DNA of 64,000 nucleotides from Chaetoderma sp. LZ-2023a (GCA_034401795.1 CM067372.1:13278940-13342939); one strand, 5' to 3'. Shown: positions 34,299 through 46,579, numbered from the stretch's first letter. Numbers and translations: made by a program. The notes: generated by a model from the sequence alone, not told the origin.

Positions 34299-35092
34299 CT
34301 AGTCAAACATAGCTGATTGCCAGAGTAACCTTGCTCTTTCAGCTGCCAAACGGACAGGACGATTAATCGTATTCTGAGAGTCTGGTAGTGTGTTTTCACC
34401 GTTGTCTGACAGGTCAATATTATCTACCATATCCTCAGAATGCACCTCCAAAGGATAAAGTTTCGCAATTGGTCGGTTAGTAACGCCATTTTGAGTTTTA
34501 ATATCCGCCGATCTGTCAAGTCCGTCATTTCCGAATTTTAGTTTGATAACTTTGGCCAAGCGCCAGTTAACGTGTTTGTCCGTGTCCGATTGAACTAAGA
34601 CAATATCTCCTACACGTATTCGATTATCAGTACAACCGTTTCTGCTGTTAGAGGCATGTTGTTCACGGAGGGAAGCTAAGTATTCTATTCGCCAGCGTTT
34701 CCAGAAATGTTCAAACAGATTGTCTAAGTAGACCGCACGCTTCTGGATCTCTGTCCCATTATGTGATGAGAAGTTAGGGTGAAAGAGTTCATCATCGTCA
34801 TATATTCGATGTGGCAATAAAGTTATCATTCTACCATTGAGTAGGTGGGAGGGTGTCAAAGGTGTGTTGGCTTGATCGTCAGAAGTAGCACGTGTCAAGG
34901 GACGATCATTAATAACTGCTTCTATTTCGGTTAAAATGGTGTTCAGTTCATCAAGAGTTACACAAGCACGACCTAGTACTTTCCTTAATGAAGATTTGGT
35001 TAGTCCGATTAAACGCTCATAAAAGCCGCCAAACCAGGCGGCTCGCTTAGGAATAAATGACCACTTAACATGTTTATTGGCTAGATAGGTCA
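34299..35092 (-). pseudogene. BEL/Pao pol, copy A: integrase end and C-terminal domain
   Basis: The Met-initiated part (34898-34299, 199 aa) has TPLTPSHLLNGR, WRIEYLASLREQH and VGDIVLVQSDTDKHVNWRLA, the post-integrase module typical of BEL/Pao. The same frame is open upstream to about 35092 and contains WFGGFYERLIGLTKSSLRK, which supplies the third integrase acid (Glu). A frame change at about 35093 separates it from the first two catalytic residues. It is identical in protein sequence to the copy B counterpart. Confidence 0.9.
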
Positions 35093-35872
35093 GAGTTTTT
35101 CGTCAGAAAGTAGCCGCTTGATGGTGTCGTCAGCAGAGATAAACGTAGCAGCATTATCCGAAATCAGCTGCGCTGGGAGCGACCGTCTACTGCTAAATTG
35201 ACGGAAAGCACGCAGAAAGGATTCAGATGTCATGTCAGTCACCAGTTCCAAGTGAATCGCTCTAGTTATTGCGCACGTAAACAAACAGACGTACGCCTTG
35301 TTGAACTTAGTACGAGAGTCCTTGTAATGTAATACTCCCGTAAAATCTACACCAGTCATGGAGAAGGGTGGAGTCTCTTTAATCCTACACACTGGTAGGA
35401 GTGGGGTTACTGGCTTCTGGTAGGGTTTCCCATTGACTAATAGGCAATGTTTACATCTTTTGAGAAGCGATTTCACGATAGGTCGAATCTTCGATATCCA
35501 GTAAGTCTGTCTAATGTAATTTATCGTTCCTTCAACTCCTGAGTGTAATGATATGCTGTGTGCATGCATGATCGTAAGATGTGTGTATGCACGTTGTGTG
35601 GGTAATAGAACAGTAAATTTGTGATTATAGCTTAAATCTGCATTTTGCAACCTACCGGCACAGCGTATTAACCCTTCAGTATCAACAAATAGTTTTAATT
35701 GATTCACGAGAGGACAATTTCCATTCCTCTGCATTGCCGCAAATTCAGACGCAAACACATCTGACTGAATAGATTTAATCCACAGTAATTTGACGTCGCT
35801 TAGTTCCTTGGCTGTGACATACTTGTGTCGCCCACACCCGTTTCCGCAGTTTGGATACGAATCTGCAAACAT
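35090..35872 (-). pseudogene. BEL/Pao pol, copy A: integrase
   Basis: A 260-aa ORF with an H2C2 zinc-binding segment (HAHSISLHSG...RCKHCLLVN) and a catalytic core with MTGVDFTGVLHYKD (first Asp) and LISDNAATF (second Asp). The Glu lies in the next frame. The upstream joint with the RNase H region overlaps out of frame, so a frameshift lies near 35840. Confidence 0.92.
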
Positions 35873-36665
35873 ATGCTGTTATCCTCAGTAATCTGCCGAG
35901 AGAGCTATAATGGTTAATATCCATCACACGCTTTACATCGTAACCTGTCGGTGATGACGCCTTTGTTGTCATCTCGACTGCTAGGTTGTGTATCGGCTGC
36001 GTGGGAGCAGGTAAGTCCATGACAGCATCAATACATAGGACATGGTCGACAGAGGGATCTGCGTCACACAGCAGAAGATTGGTGTTCAACAGTTCACAGA
36101 CAGGAAAATCTCCCGATGAGAGCCATTGAGGGCCCTTAAACCACAGGTCAGAATCTGCTAAATGCTTAGCCGTAATGCCACGCGTCAAGAGGTCAGCTGG
36201 ATTATCTTTACCAGCACAATATCTCACGTCATCAAATTGCATTGCTCGAATTTCGATGACTCGATTTTGTACAAACACAGGTAGTCGTTTCTCCGAACGT
36301 AGCCAATGTATCACAATTTGTGAGTCGCTCCACAGAGTCCGTTTAACAATATGCCAGTTTGTAAGTTCTTTAGTTATGAATTTTGCCAATCGTGCTGCAA
36401 TTAAGGCTGCCAATATTTCGAGTCTAGGGAGGCTAATATCCTTGATAGGTTTAATTCTAGTTTTCGCCATGACCATCGCAGTTTGGACTCCACATTTCAG
36501 GTAGGCAACCGCGCCGTATGCCCGAGAGCTGGCGTCCGCATAAAGGTGCAATTCGCAATTGATGCCGCAATTGCCAGTGAAGTAGAGACGATTAATCTGG
36601 GTGTACCTTGCATAGTTTAACTCGTCACGTACCTTATACCAATCATTGACCAAATCATCAGGCAA
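35775..36665 (-). pseudogene. BEL/Pao pol, copy A: RNase H and connection
   Basis: LHLYADASSRAYGAVAYL is the first RNase H block with the catalytic Asp, SLPRLEILAALIAARL supplies the Glu helix, LWSDSQIVIHWL the third acid, and AGKDNPADLLTRG the BEL/Pao-specific follow-on. Reading upstream is open to an in-frame TAG at the end of the RT ORF. The C-terminal residues after VSKLRKR are off-frame. Confidence 0.92.
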
Positions 36666-36770
36666 TAATTCATCCCAGTCATGATTGCCTTGCCACAGTT
36701 TTTGAATTAGTAATTTCGCTTGTACATGTACAGGTGCTAATATCCCCAGGGGATCAAACAGTGAAGCTGC

Positions 36771-37703
36771 CTAGCGAATCACTTCGCGCTTGGTAGGCAA
36801 CCAGTTGCTATTGCCGCTTGGGCCAGTTGAGAATGTCAACATGTCATTGATCGTTGACCATTGCATTCCAAGGACGCCTACGTTCTCGTTTGGATCGTTG
36901 TTTTTGTCATTACTAGCAATCTCGCGCAATTTAGTATCATTCGTGGCCCACATACGTAGCTTAAAACCACCATGTTGCATTAGTTCATTCGCAACGTTAT
37001 AGTAATTTATGGCCATTTCAGAAGTCAGAACGCCGGACAAAGAATCAACCCTAATGCCACTAATGACATTGTCAATGTACGTGTTCATACTCATGTCATT
37101 AGACACATCACACAGACTTGACTCAAGATGAGTTTTCAAAACACTGTTCAAGATAAAGGGACTGCAAGTCGCGCCAAAGAGGATAGATTGGAACCGATAG
37201 GTGTCCAATTCACTTTCTGGATTACCAGGATCTGCAATCCAGAGAAATTTCGTGAAATCTCTGTCTTCTGGATTCAACTGCACATTGAGAAACGCCTTCT
37301 CAATATCGGCAGTAAATGCTATGTTATTTATACGAAAGCGCAATAAAATTCCAACCAAATCATTAGTTAACGCCGGACCGGTTTCCAAACACTGATTCAA
37401 ACTTGGACTGTTCGTTTGCTTACAACTACAATCGTACACAATCCGAATGGGTGTGGTAGCAGACTCTTTAGTGACGCAATGATGGGGTATGTAGTGCCCC
37501 TGTGTGACGTCATCATCAACCACCTCTTCAATGAAACCTCGGGACAATTGATCTGCAATAATAGAATTGTATGTTTGTAACAACTCCGGTGATAAATTTC
37601 TGATCATAGATCGGGTTCTCGCTTGACAAACATTGTAATTTGTGGGTAAGGGTGGGTGATCGGGGCGCCATGGTAATTTAGCGCAGTATTTGCCGTCTAC
37701 CAT
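36771..37703 (-). pseudogene. BEL/Pao pol, copy A: reverse transcriptase
   Basis: A 310-aa ORF. Order of motifs: HHCVTKESATTPIRIVYDCS, NNIAFTADIEKAFLNVQL (catalytic Asp), TKFLWI, RFQSILFGATCSPFILNSVL and NTYIDNVISG. The polymerase box reads YIDN. In-frame TAG codons precede the Met (Lys-Phe-Glu-Asn side, near 37734) and end the ORF after REVIR. Both stops recur in copy B. The family is firm from the RT-RNase H-integrase order and the follow-on motifs. Confidence 0.93.
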
Positions 37704-37736
37704 GCTGATGCTTTCATCACGATAGTTTTCAAATTT

Positions 37737-38030
37737 CTATTGGTTCGAAATTGTATCATCATCAGTAATACCGACAGTTTCCAAATCCCAGAATTTAGAC
37801 AGATTTGAGATATCTTTATGAGTATCAAGCATACTATTCGCTAATTCCAACAGACAATCAGTTTTGTACACGCCTATATCGGTTTTCAAATTAGTGGGTC
37901 CAGACAGAAGATAACCTAGTTTCGAGCTAACAGCCACTGACTGGCCCCACTGGCCCTGGACCGCGGGTAATTTCATCAGTAATCACAGACCAATAAAAAT
38001 CAGCCCCTAGCAACAGATCTATCTCAAAGT
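37737..38030 (-). pseudogene. BEL/Pao, copy A: protease-RT linker
   Basis: The 79-aa frame (37976-37737) reads VAVSSKLGYLLSGPTNLKT. Just upstream another frame reads EIDLLLGADFYW. LLG-D-YW followed by KLG-LSGP is the hallmark of the region after the BEL/Pao aspartic protease. Two frames are needed, so an indel lies near 37970. Confidence 0.85.
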
Positions 38031-38806
38031 AATCTGAGCTTACCGGCTCTGCTAAAGTTAATTTCATGGTTTTTCATCGCAGTGGAAATTTTGGGAACTA
38101 TTAAAGTTCGGATTTCTAGGTTACCATCTAGTGTTGCTAAGTTCACAGTGGCGACCTTGACCTTTTGCAAGCCACGAGATTCAGCCCCAAATGCACTCAG
38201 TTCAACGGTTTCCGTATCACAAGTAGCCAGGTTAATGGCCAATTTATTAGCAGTGGCCTGGGTCAGAAAACTTCGTTGCGAGCCCTGGTCAAAAAGAACG
38301 TTTACCCTATCGCTGCGCGTTGCAGATTCTAATCTAGCAGCGGCTGTTTTTAGCAAGACTGGACCGGAAGTCTTGGTCATAGCAACGTGAGTCGCATTTA
38401 TGGATTCAGATTTTGTATTTAACTCCTTGTTTGGAACTACACTAGGCTTACGTGACGATGTAAACGATGCAAACTTACCCATGTTACAAATAGCAGTGTG
38501 GTGTCTTCCTTGGCAGTTTCGACAACAATCACGAGAATTGCACTGTGAAGCTCTATGATTTCCACGGAGACAATTATAACACAACCTGTTACGCATTATT
38601 ATATCCCTGCGATCGGGAACCACAGTACAGTTCACATGGAAATGGTGTCCTTTACAGAAAGCACAACTATTCCTTTGCGTCGGTGGCACGTGAAGGGTTT
38701 GGAATGAAGCCATTGTAGCACTGAGTTCAGCAGACACCGAGTGCGGGTTGGTACCAGCAACCGCAGCTTGAATTTCACGGTACAAAGATGATCTGAGTTG
38801 ACCCAA
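38024..38806 (-). pseudogene. BEL/Pao, copy A: gag zinc knuckles and aspartic protease
   Basis: A 260-aa ORF. CAFCKGHHFHVNC, CYNCLRGNHRASQC and CRNCQGRHHTAIC are three nucleic-acid-binding knuckles. RVNVLFDQGSQRSFL is the retroviral-type aspartic protease loop, with DQGS in place of DTGA/DSGA as in many BEL elements. An in-frame TGA lies just upstream of the Met, so the Met is not the original start. The last residues are off-frame. Confidence 0.9.
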
Positions 38807-38986
38807 AGTTCACGCCTTATCGCCATGTTCACGTGAAATGTTCGTTCTCACGTGACCCGGTAGTTTCTCGAACACTAATGCCACTAAAAGATTTCCGTAG
38901 CTTTCTTCAGATTTTCCTAACGACTGTAACCCTCTAATATAACTTTCCAAGTCGTCGTACAACTCACGAATAGAATTCAGAGAATT

Positions 38987-39693
38987 TTATGGTTTTGGAA
39001 GTTCCCACAAAGCTTTCATGTAGCTAGAAATTAACTTATGTGGCTGTCCGTAACGATCCTTTATCAATTCCATGGCCTCGATGTAATTAGCACTTGTCAA
39101 TTGTAGCCCCTCAATTGTCTTTGCTGCATCACCTGTCAACTGTGCAATCAGGTATTGACACTTTTGAACGTTATTCAGTTTAGTGCCACTATCCACAGCA
39201 GCAGTAAATGTATCAATAAATCCGTTCCAATGAAGTACGTTTCCGTCAAACTTTGGTAATTGCAGTTTTGGCAGATTAACCGTTCTATTCCCAGTAGTAG
39301 AATTAGTATTACCTGACGACGAGTCCGTATATATACCAGTGGAGTCAAGCACATTGACGTTGACAATGCTTAACTGCTGTTTTAAATCCGTTAAATAGTC
39401 ATCCGATTCGATAATCGCATCCGCTAATTCGTCCGTACCCGTCGCTTCCATTATGACGTCATCGATATCCCGTAGTTGCGCAAGTTTCGTAACAGCCGAG
39501 TCGTGTATATTCCCTGAAAAGTTTGTTGTTGTAATAATGATGGTGGATCCGTAAAGGTAACCTTCAAGTCCTGTAGTTTCTTTAGTAACTTAGTCATTTG
39601 CCCACGATGGGCTCCCCGCGATGTCGGCAGTCTTCTCATTGTATCCGCCGTCGGTAGACTTTGATTCTCCGTCATCATCGTGTCATTATCCAC
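38987..39693 (-). pseudogene. BEL/Pao, copy A: gag N-terminal half
   Basis: Two overlapping frames: 39693-39451 (MDNDTMMTENQSLPTAD..., gag start) and 39451-38987 (154 aa with LPKLQLPKFDGNVLHWNGF, the conserved LP-L-LPKF-G---W-F capsid motif, and CQYLIAQLTGDAAKTIEGL). The joint is a TAATG stop/Met overlap created by a frameshift. An in-frame TAA ends the second frame, after which SLNSIRELYDDLESYIRGL continues in the same register. The same lesions are in copy B. Confidence 0.9.
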
Positions 39694-39710
39694 TTGTCTT
39701 CTACTGGCTC

Positions 39711-39728
39711 ATCCGTCTCGTCGGACCA
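39711..39728 (-). promoter_or_regulatory. Candidate primer-binding site, copy A
   Basis: On the minus strand TGGTCCGACGAGACGG starts 7 bases inside LTR 2. The TGG start complements a tRNA CCA end. I cannot name the tRNA. Confidence 0.5.
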
Positions 39729-39735
39729 GAAAGAA

Positions 39736-40051
39736 TGTGTGAGATAGCCGTAGTAAGAGTTGTGCTGAGTTGCACAATCACAATAACACCACAATGGGTG
39801 GTTCAAAGCTAGAGCTAACTAGAAGCTGGATAAACCACAAACACGGCTTGTCAGTTTAGGGTATATAGAGAGAACAGATTTATTTTCTGTTTCCTACAAA
39901 CACGTGAGCGGGTCTGTACAATCATGATGACCGGCATGTATCAATTACTGTTACAGAGAGTAAAGAAGCGGACTCAGTTCTAGTTCATAGGTTCATAGGC
40001 ACTAAACTTCTAACCCATGCATTCCAACATTTTTCCAACCATTTCCCTACA
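39736..40051 (-). mobile_element. BEL/Pao LTR 2, shared by both copies
   Basis: A 316-bp LTR between the two internal regions, serving as 5' LTR of copy A and 3' LTR of copy B. No TSD-like duplication or host sequence borders it; internal sequence begins at once on both sides (primer site on the left, polypurine tract on the right). Confidence 0.92.
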
Positions 40052-40373
40052 CTCCCCCAGCCGAAAGGTAGGCTCCGAAAGGGTTAAATCGAGTGTCAAC
40101 TATTCTAGAGGTATTGAAAGAAACCATAGTGAAAAGCTTAATCTTTAGAATCCAATTTAGGAAATATACCCCAAACTTCATTACTGCATCTCAAGTTCAT
40201 TCCAATGATTCAACATAGACTAGTAAACAATTGAACGTATAAAGTGACGTTGCAAGTATAAGTAATACGAATGACATTGTGATTATATGACTATACTATC
40301 AGAGAGTAACTAACTATACGAGCATAATTATTAATAAGGCTATTTAGTGATATTGTAGTATATGCAAATATGT

Positions 40374-40641
40374 GGTAATCGACGCTCTACACGTATCCAC
40401 TCCGAGGACTTCTCAACGTACTCCGAGCCCCGTGGATATACTGAAATTACACAAACACTGAAATCAACTCATTATAATTATGCAAACGGCATCAAGGCAC
40501 GATCTATACATGTCCACTTTGAGGGGCTTCTCGACTTATTCCGAACCCAGTGGACGATTACACTCACAATATTATGCAGACCTATATGCATCCACTTCGA
40601 GGGGCTTCTCGACTTATTCCGAGCCCAATGGACGATTATAC
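40374..40641 (-). repeat. Three hairpin-forming repeats in the BEL 3' noncoding region, copy B
   Basis: Counterpart of 33843-34110, offset 6531 and essentially identical. The polypurine tract of copy B is at 40052-40063. Confidence 0.7.
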
Positions 40642-40829
40642 TGACAATGAGTGGCTGAATATAATTGTCTATATGATAAATGCGCTAGAATGCATTTGAA
40701 TATATGCGACTGACATATGAGTATATGTGTGACCAATAGTAATTAAAAGCTAAGTATTACCTATTACAGAAATAGCATGTGTAGTATAACATGAGATAAT
40801 AATTAAGAAATAATAATAAACGTTAATGT

Positions 40830-41623
40830 CTAGTCAAACATAGCTGATTGCCAGAGTAACCTTGCTCTTTCAGCTGCCAAACGGACAGGACGATTAATCG
40901 TATTCTGAGAGTCTGGTAGTGTGTTTTCACCGTTGTCTGACAGGTCAATATTATCTACCATATCCTCAGAATGCACCTCCAAAGGATAAAGTTTCGCAAT
41001 TGGTCGGTTAGTAACGCCATTTTGAGTTTTAATATCCGCCGATCTGTCAAGTCCGTCATTTCCGAATTTTAGTTTGATAACTTTGGCCAAGCGCCAGTTA
41101 ACGTGTTTGTCCGTGTCCGATTGAACTAAGACAATATCTCCTACACGTATTCGATTATCAGTACAACCGTTTCTGCTGTTAGAGGCATGTTGTTCACGGA
41201 GGGAAGCTAAGTATTCTATTCGCCAGCGTTTCCAGAAATGTTCAAACAGATTGTCTAAGTAGACCGCACGCTTCTGGATCTCTGTCCCATTATGTGATGA
41301 GAAGTTAGGGTGAAAGAGTTCATCATCGTCATATATTCGATGTGGCAATAAAGTTATCATTCTACCATTGAGTAGGTGGGAGGGTGTCAAAGGTGTGTTG
41401 GCTTGATCGTCAGAAGTAGCACGTGTCAAGGGACGATCATTAATAACTGCTTCTATTTCGGTTAAAATGGTGTTCAGTTCATCAAGAGTTACACAAGCAC
41501 GACCTAGTACTTTCCTTAATGAAGATTTGGTTAGTCCGATTAAACGCTCATAAAAGCCGCCAAACCATGCGGCTCGCTTAGGAATAAATGACCACTTAAC
41601 ATGTTTATTGGCTAGATAGGTCA
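40830..41623 (-). pseudogene. BEL/Pao pol, copy B: integrase end and C-terminal domain
   Basis: Same 199-aa C-terminal ORF (41429-40830) as copy A with no amino-acid difference, and the same open upstream frame carrying WFGGFYERLIG. The frame change at its upstream end is at the same position as in copy A. Confidence 0.9.
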
Positions 41624-42403
41624 GAGTTTTTCGTCAGAAAGTAGCCGCTTGATGGTGTCGTCAGCAGAGATAAACGTAGCAGCATTATCCGAAATCAGCT
41701 GCGCTGGGAGCGACCGTCTACTGCTAAATTGACGGAAAGCACGCAGAAAGGATTCAGATGTCATGACAGTCACCAGTTCCAAGTGAATCGCTTTAGTTAT
41801 CGCGCACGTAAACAAACAGACGTACGCCTTGTTGAACTTAGTACGAGAGTCCTTGTAATGTAATACTCCCGTAAAATCTATGCCAGTTATGGAGAAGGGT
41901 GGAGTCTCTTTAATCCTACACACTGGTAGGAGTGGGGTTACTGGCTTCTGGTAGGGTTTCCCATTGACTAATAGGCAATGTTTACATCTTCTGAGAAGCG
42001 ATTTCACGATAGGTCGAATCTTCGATATCCAGTAAGTCTGTCTAATGTAATTTATCGTTCCTTCAACTCCTGAGTGTAATGTTATGCTGTGTGCATGCAT
42101 GATCGTAAGATGTGTGTATGCACGTTGTGTGGGTAATAGAACAGGAAATTTGTGATTATAGCTTAAATCTGCATTTTGCAACCTACCGGCACAGCGTATT
42201 AACCCTTCAGTATCAACAAATAGTTTTAATTGATTCACGAGAGGACAATTTCCATTCCTCTGCATTGCCGCAAATTCAGACGCAAACACATCTGACTGAA
42301 TAGATTTAATCCACAGTAATTTGACGTCGCTTAGTTCCTTGACTGTGACATACTTGTGTCGCACACACCCGTTTCCGCAGTTTGGATACGAATCTGCAAA
42401 CAT
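41621..42403 (-). pseudogene. BEL/Pao pol, copy B: integrase
   Basis: 260 aa, differing from copy A at a handful of residues (for example CVRHKYVTVKEL here against CGRHKYVTAKEL, and ITGIDFTG against MTGVDFTG). HH-CC and both Asp residues are kept. Same frame break to the third acid. Confidence 0.92.
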
Positions 42404-43196
42404 ATGCTGTTATCCTCAGTAATCTGCCGAGAGAGCTATAACGGTTAATATCCATCACACGCTTTACATCGTAACCTGTCGGTGATGACGCCTTTGTTGT
42501 CATCTCGACTGCTAGGTTGTGTATCGGCTGCGTGGGAGCAGGTAAGTCCATGACAGCATCAATACATAGGACATGGTCGACAGAGGGATCTGCGTCACAC
42601 AGCAGAAGATTGGTGTTCAACAGTTCACAGACAGGAAAATCTCCCGATGAGAGCCATTGAGGGCCCTTAAACCACAGGTCAGAATCTGCTAAATGCTTAG
42701 CCGTAATGCCACGCGTCAAGAGGTCAGCTGGATTATCTTTACCAGCACAATATCTCACGTCATCAAATTGCATTGCTCGAATTTCGATGACTCGATTTTG
42801 TACAAACACAGGTAGTCGTTTCTCCGAACGTAGCCAATGTATCACAATTTGTGAGTCGCTCCACAGAGTCCGTTTAACAATATGCCAGTTTGTAAGTTCT
42901 TTAGTTATGAATTTCGCCAATCGTGCTGCAATTAAGGCTGCCAATATTTCGAGTCTAGGGAGGCTAATATCCTTGATAGGTTTAATTCTAGTTTTCGCCA
43001 TGACCATCGCAGTTTGGACTCCACATTTCAGGTAGGCAACCGCGCCGTATGCCCGAGAGCTGGCGTCCGCATAAAGGTGCAATTCGCAATTGACGCCGCA
43101 ATTGCCAGTGAAGTAGAGACGATTAATCTGGGTGTACCTTGCATAGTTTAACTCGTCACGTACCTTATACCAATCATTGGCCAAATCATCAGGCAA
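42306..43196 (-). pseudogene. BEL/Pao pol, copy B: RNase H and connection
   Basis: 296 aa, nearly identical to copy A with all RNase H motifs. Just upstream copy B has two private lesions: a 4-bp deletion near 43252 (CTTGTGTACAGG where copy A has CTTGTACATGTACAGG) and a TAA near 43197-43199. Confidence 0.92.
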
Positions 43197-43297
43197 TTAT
43201 TCATCCCAGTCATGATTGCCTTGCCACAGTTTTTGAATTAGTAATTTCGCTTGTGTACAGGTGCTAATATCCCCAGGGGATCAAACAGTGAAGCTGC

Positions 43298-44230
43298 CTA
43301 GCGAATCACTTCGCGCTTGGTAGGCAACCAGTTGCTATTGCCGCTTGGGCCAGTTGAGAATGTCAACATGTCATTGATCGTTGACCATTGCATTCCAAGG
43401 ACGCCTACGTTCTCGTTTGGATCGTTGTTTTTGTCATTACTAGCAATCTCGCGCAATTTAGTATCATTCGTGGCCCACATACGTAGCTTAAAACCACCAT
43501 GTTGCATTAGTTCATTCGCAACGTTATAGTAATTTATGGCCATTTCAGAAGTCAGAACGCCGGACAAAGAATCAACCCTAATGCCACTAATGACATTGTC
43601 AATGTACGTGTTCATACTCATGTCATTAGACACATCACACAGACTTGACTCAAGATGAGTTTTCAAAACACTGTTCAAGATAAAGGGACTGCAAGTCGCG
43701 CCAAAGAGGATAGATTGGAACCGATAGGTGTCCAATTCACTTTCTGGATTACCAGGATCTGCAATCCAGAGAAATTTCGTGAAATCTCTGTCTTCTGGAT
43801 TCAACTGCACATTGAGAAACGCCTTCTCAATATCGGCAGTAAATGCTACGTTATTTATACGAAAGCGCAATAAAATTCCAACCAAATCATTAGTTAACGC
43901 CGGACCGGTTTCCAAACACTGATTCAAACTTGGACTGTTCGTTTGCTTACAACTACAATCGTACACAATCCGAATGGGTGTGGTAGCAGACTCTTTAGTG
44001 ACGCAATGATGGGGTATGTAGTGCCCCTGTGTGACGTCATCATCAACCACCTCTTCAATGAAACCTCGGGACAATTGATCTGCAATAATAGAATTGTATG
44101 TTTGTAACAACTCCGGTGATAAATTTCTGATCATAGATCGGGTTCTCGCTTGACAAACATTGTAATTTGTGGGTAAGGGTGGGTGATCGGGGCGCCATGA
44201 TAATTTAGCGCAGTATTTGCCGTCTACCAT
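43298..44230 (-). pseudogene. BEL/Pao pol, copy B: reverse transcriptase
   Basis: 310 aa, nearly identical to copy A (Val for Ile in NNVAFTADIEKAF, Ser for Pro near the start). Same YIDN box and the same in-frame TAG on each side. Confidence 0.93.
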
Positions 44231-44263
44231 GCTGATGCTTTCATCACGATAGTTTTCAAATTT

Positions 44264-44557
44264 CTATTGGTTCGAAATTGTATCATCATCAGTAATACCG
44301 ACAGTTTCCAAATCCCAGAATTTAGACAGATTTGAGATATCTTTATGAGTATCAAGCATACTATTCGCTAATTCCAACAGACAATCAGTTTTGTACACGC
44401 CTATATCGGTTTTCAAATTAGTGGGTCCAGACAGAAGATAACCTAGTTTCGAGCTAACAGCCACTGACTGGCCCCACTGGCCCTGGACCGCGGGTAATTT
44501 CATCAGTAATCACAGACCAATAAAAATCAGCCCCTAGCAACAGATCTATCTCAAAGT
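44264..44557 (-). pseudogene. BEL/Pao, copy B: protease-RT linker
   Basis: 79-aa ORF (44503-44264) identical in protein to copy A, with the same frame change from the LLGADFYW block. Confidence 0.85.
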
Positions 44558-45334
44558 AATCTGAGCTTACCGGCTCTGCTAAAGTTAATTTCATGGTTTT
44601 TCATCGCAGTGGAAATTTTGGGAATTATTAAAGTTCGGATTTCTAGGTTACCATCTAGTGTTGCTAAGTTCACAGTGGCGACCTTGACCTTTTGCAAGCC
44701 ACGAGATTCAGCCCCAAATGCACTCAGTTCAACGGTTTCCGTATCACAAGTAGCCAGGTTAATGGCCAATTTATTAGCAGTGGCCTGGGTCAGAAAACTT
44801 CGTTGCGAGCCCTGGTCAAAAAGAACGTTAACCCTATCGCTGCGCATTGCAGATTCTAATCTAGCAGCGGCTGTTTTTTAGCAAGACTGGATCGGAAGTC
44901 TTGGTCATAGCAACGTGAGTCGCATTTATGGATTCAGATTTTGTATTTAACTCCTTGTTTGGAACTACACTAGGCTTACGTGACGATGTAAACGATGCAA
45001 ACTTACCCATGTTACAAATAGCAGTGTGGTGTCTTCCTTGGCAGTTTCGACAACAATTACGAGAATTGCACTGTGAAGCTCTATGATTTCCACGGAGACA
45101 ATTATAACACAACCTGTTACGCATTATTATATCCCTGCGATCGGGAACCACAGTACAGTTCGCATGGAAATGGTGTCCTTTACAGAAAGCACAACTATTC
45201 CTTTGCGTCGGTGGCACGTGAAGGGTTTGGAATGAAGCCATTGTAGCACTGAGTTCATCAGACAACGAGTGCGGGTTGGTACCAGCAACCGCAGCTTGAA
45301 TTTCACGGTACAACGATGACCTGAGTTGACCCAA
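44551..45334 (-). pseudogene. BEL/Pao, copy B: zinc knuckles and protease, split
   Basis: The frame that is single in copy A is split here into 45334-44861 (157 aa, three knuckles) and 44847-44551 (98 aa, DQGS protease loop) by one extra T in a T run near 44873-44879. This lesion is private to copy B. Confidence 0.9.
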
Positions 45335-45514
45335 AGTTCACGCCTTATCGCCATGTTCACGTGAAATGTTCGTTCTCACGTAACCCGGTAGTTTCTCGAA
45401 CACTAATGGCACTAAAAGATTTCCGTAGCTTTCTTCAGATTTTCCTAACGACTGTAACCCTCTAATATAACTTTCCAAGTCGTCGTACAACTCACGAATA
45501 GAATTCAGAGAATT

Positions 45515-46221
45515 TTATGGTTTTGGAAGTTCCCACAAAGCTTTCATGTAGCTAGAAATTAACTTATGTGGCTGTCCGTAACGATCCTTTATCAATTCCA
45601 TGGCCTCGATGTAATTAGCACTTGTCAATTGTAGCCCCTCAATTGTCTTTGCTGCATCACCTGTCAACTGTGCAATCAGGTATTGACACTTTTGAACGTT
45701 ATTCAGTTTAGTGCCACTATCCACAGCAGCAGTAAATGTATCAATAAATCCGTTCCAACGAAGTACGTTTCCGTCAAACTTTGGTAATTGCAGTTTTGGC
45801 AGATTAACCGTTCTATTCCCAGTAGTAGAATTAGTATTACCTGACGACGAGTCCGTATATATACCAGTGGAGTCAAGCACATTGACGTTGACAATTCTTA
45901 ACTGCTGTTTTAAATCCGTTAAATAGTCATCCGATTCGATAATCGCATCCGCTAATTCGTCCGTACCCGTCGCTTCCATTATGACGTCATCGATATCCCG
46001 TAGTTGCGCAAGTTTCGTAACAGCCGAGTCGTGTATATTCCCTGAAAAGTTTGTTGTTGTAATAATGATGGTGGATCCGTAAAGGTAACCTTCAAGTCCT
46101 GTAGTTTCTTTAGTAACTTAGTCATTTGCCCACGATGGGCTCCCCGCGATGTCGGCAGTCTTTTCATTGTATCCGCCGTCGGTAGACTTTGATTCTCCGT
46201 CATCATCGTGTCATTATCCAC
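45515..46221 (-). pseudogene. BEL/Pao, copy B: gag N-terminal half
   Basis: 46221-45979 and 45979-45515, with the same TAATG frame joint, LPKLQLPKFDGNVLRWNGF motif and terminal in-frame TAA as copy A. Confidence 0.9.
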
Positions 46222-46238
46222 TTGTCTTCTACTGGCTC

Positions 46239-46256
46239 ATCCGTCTCGTCGGACCA
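46239..46256 (-). promoter_or_regulatory. Candidate primer-binding site, copy B
   Basis: Same TGGTCCGACGAGACGG string 7 bases inside LTR 3. Confidence 0.5.
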
Positions 46257-46263
46257 GAAAGAA

Positions 46264-46579
46264 TGTATGAGATAGTCGTAGTAAGAGTTGTGCTGAGTTG
46301 CACAATCACAATAACACCACAATGGGTGGTTCAAAGCTAGAGCTAACTAGAAGCTGGATAAACCACAAACACGGCTTGTCAGTTTAAGGTATATAGAGAG
46401 AACAGATTTATTTTCTCTTTCCTACAAACACGTGAGCGGGTCTGTACAATCATGATGACCGGCATGTATCAATTACAGTTACAGATAGTAAACAAGCGGA
46501 CTCAGTTCTAGTTCATAGGTTCATAGGCACTAAACTTCTAACCCATGCATTCCAACATTTTTCCAACCATTTCCCTACA
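46264..46579 (-). mobile_element. BEL/Pao LTR 3 (5' LTR of copy B)
   Basis: Third 316-bp LTR, with private changes near its left end (TGTATGAGATAGTCG). The retroelement sequence ends exactly at 46579, where host DNA starts with ATTAC. Confidence 0.92.

Noticed and set aside
36175..37395. Plus-strand ORFs inside the BEL copies (for example 109 aa at 36175-36504, repeated at 42706-43035)
   Set aside because: They are antisense to RNase H and RT and are duplicated only because the element is; no motifs.
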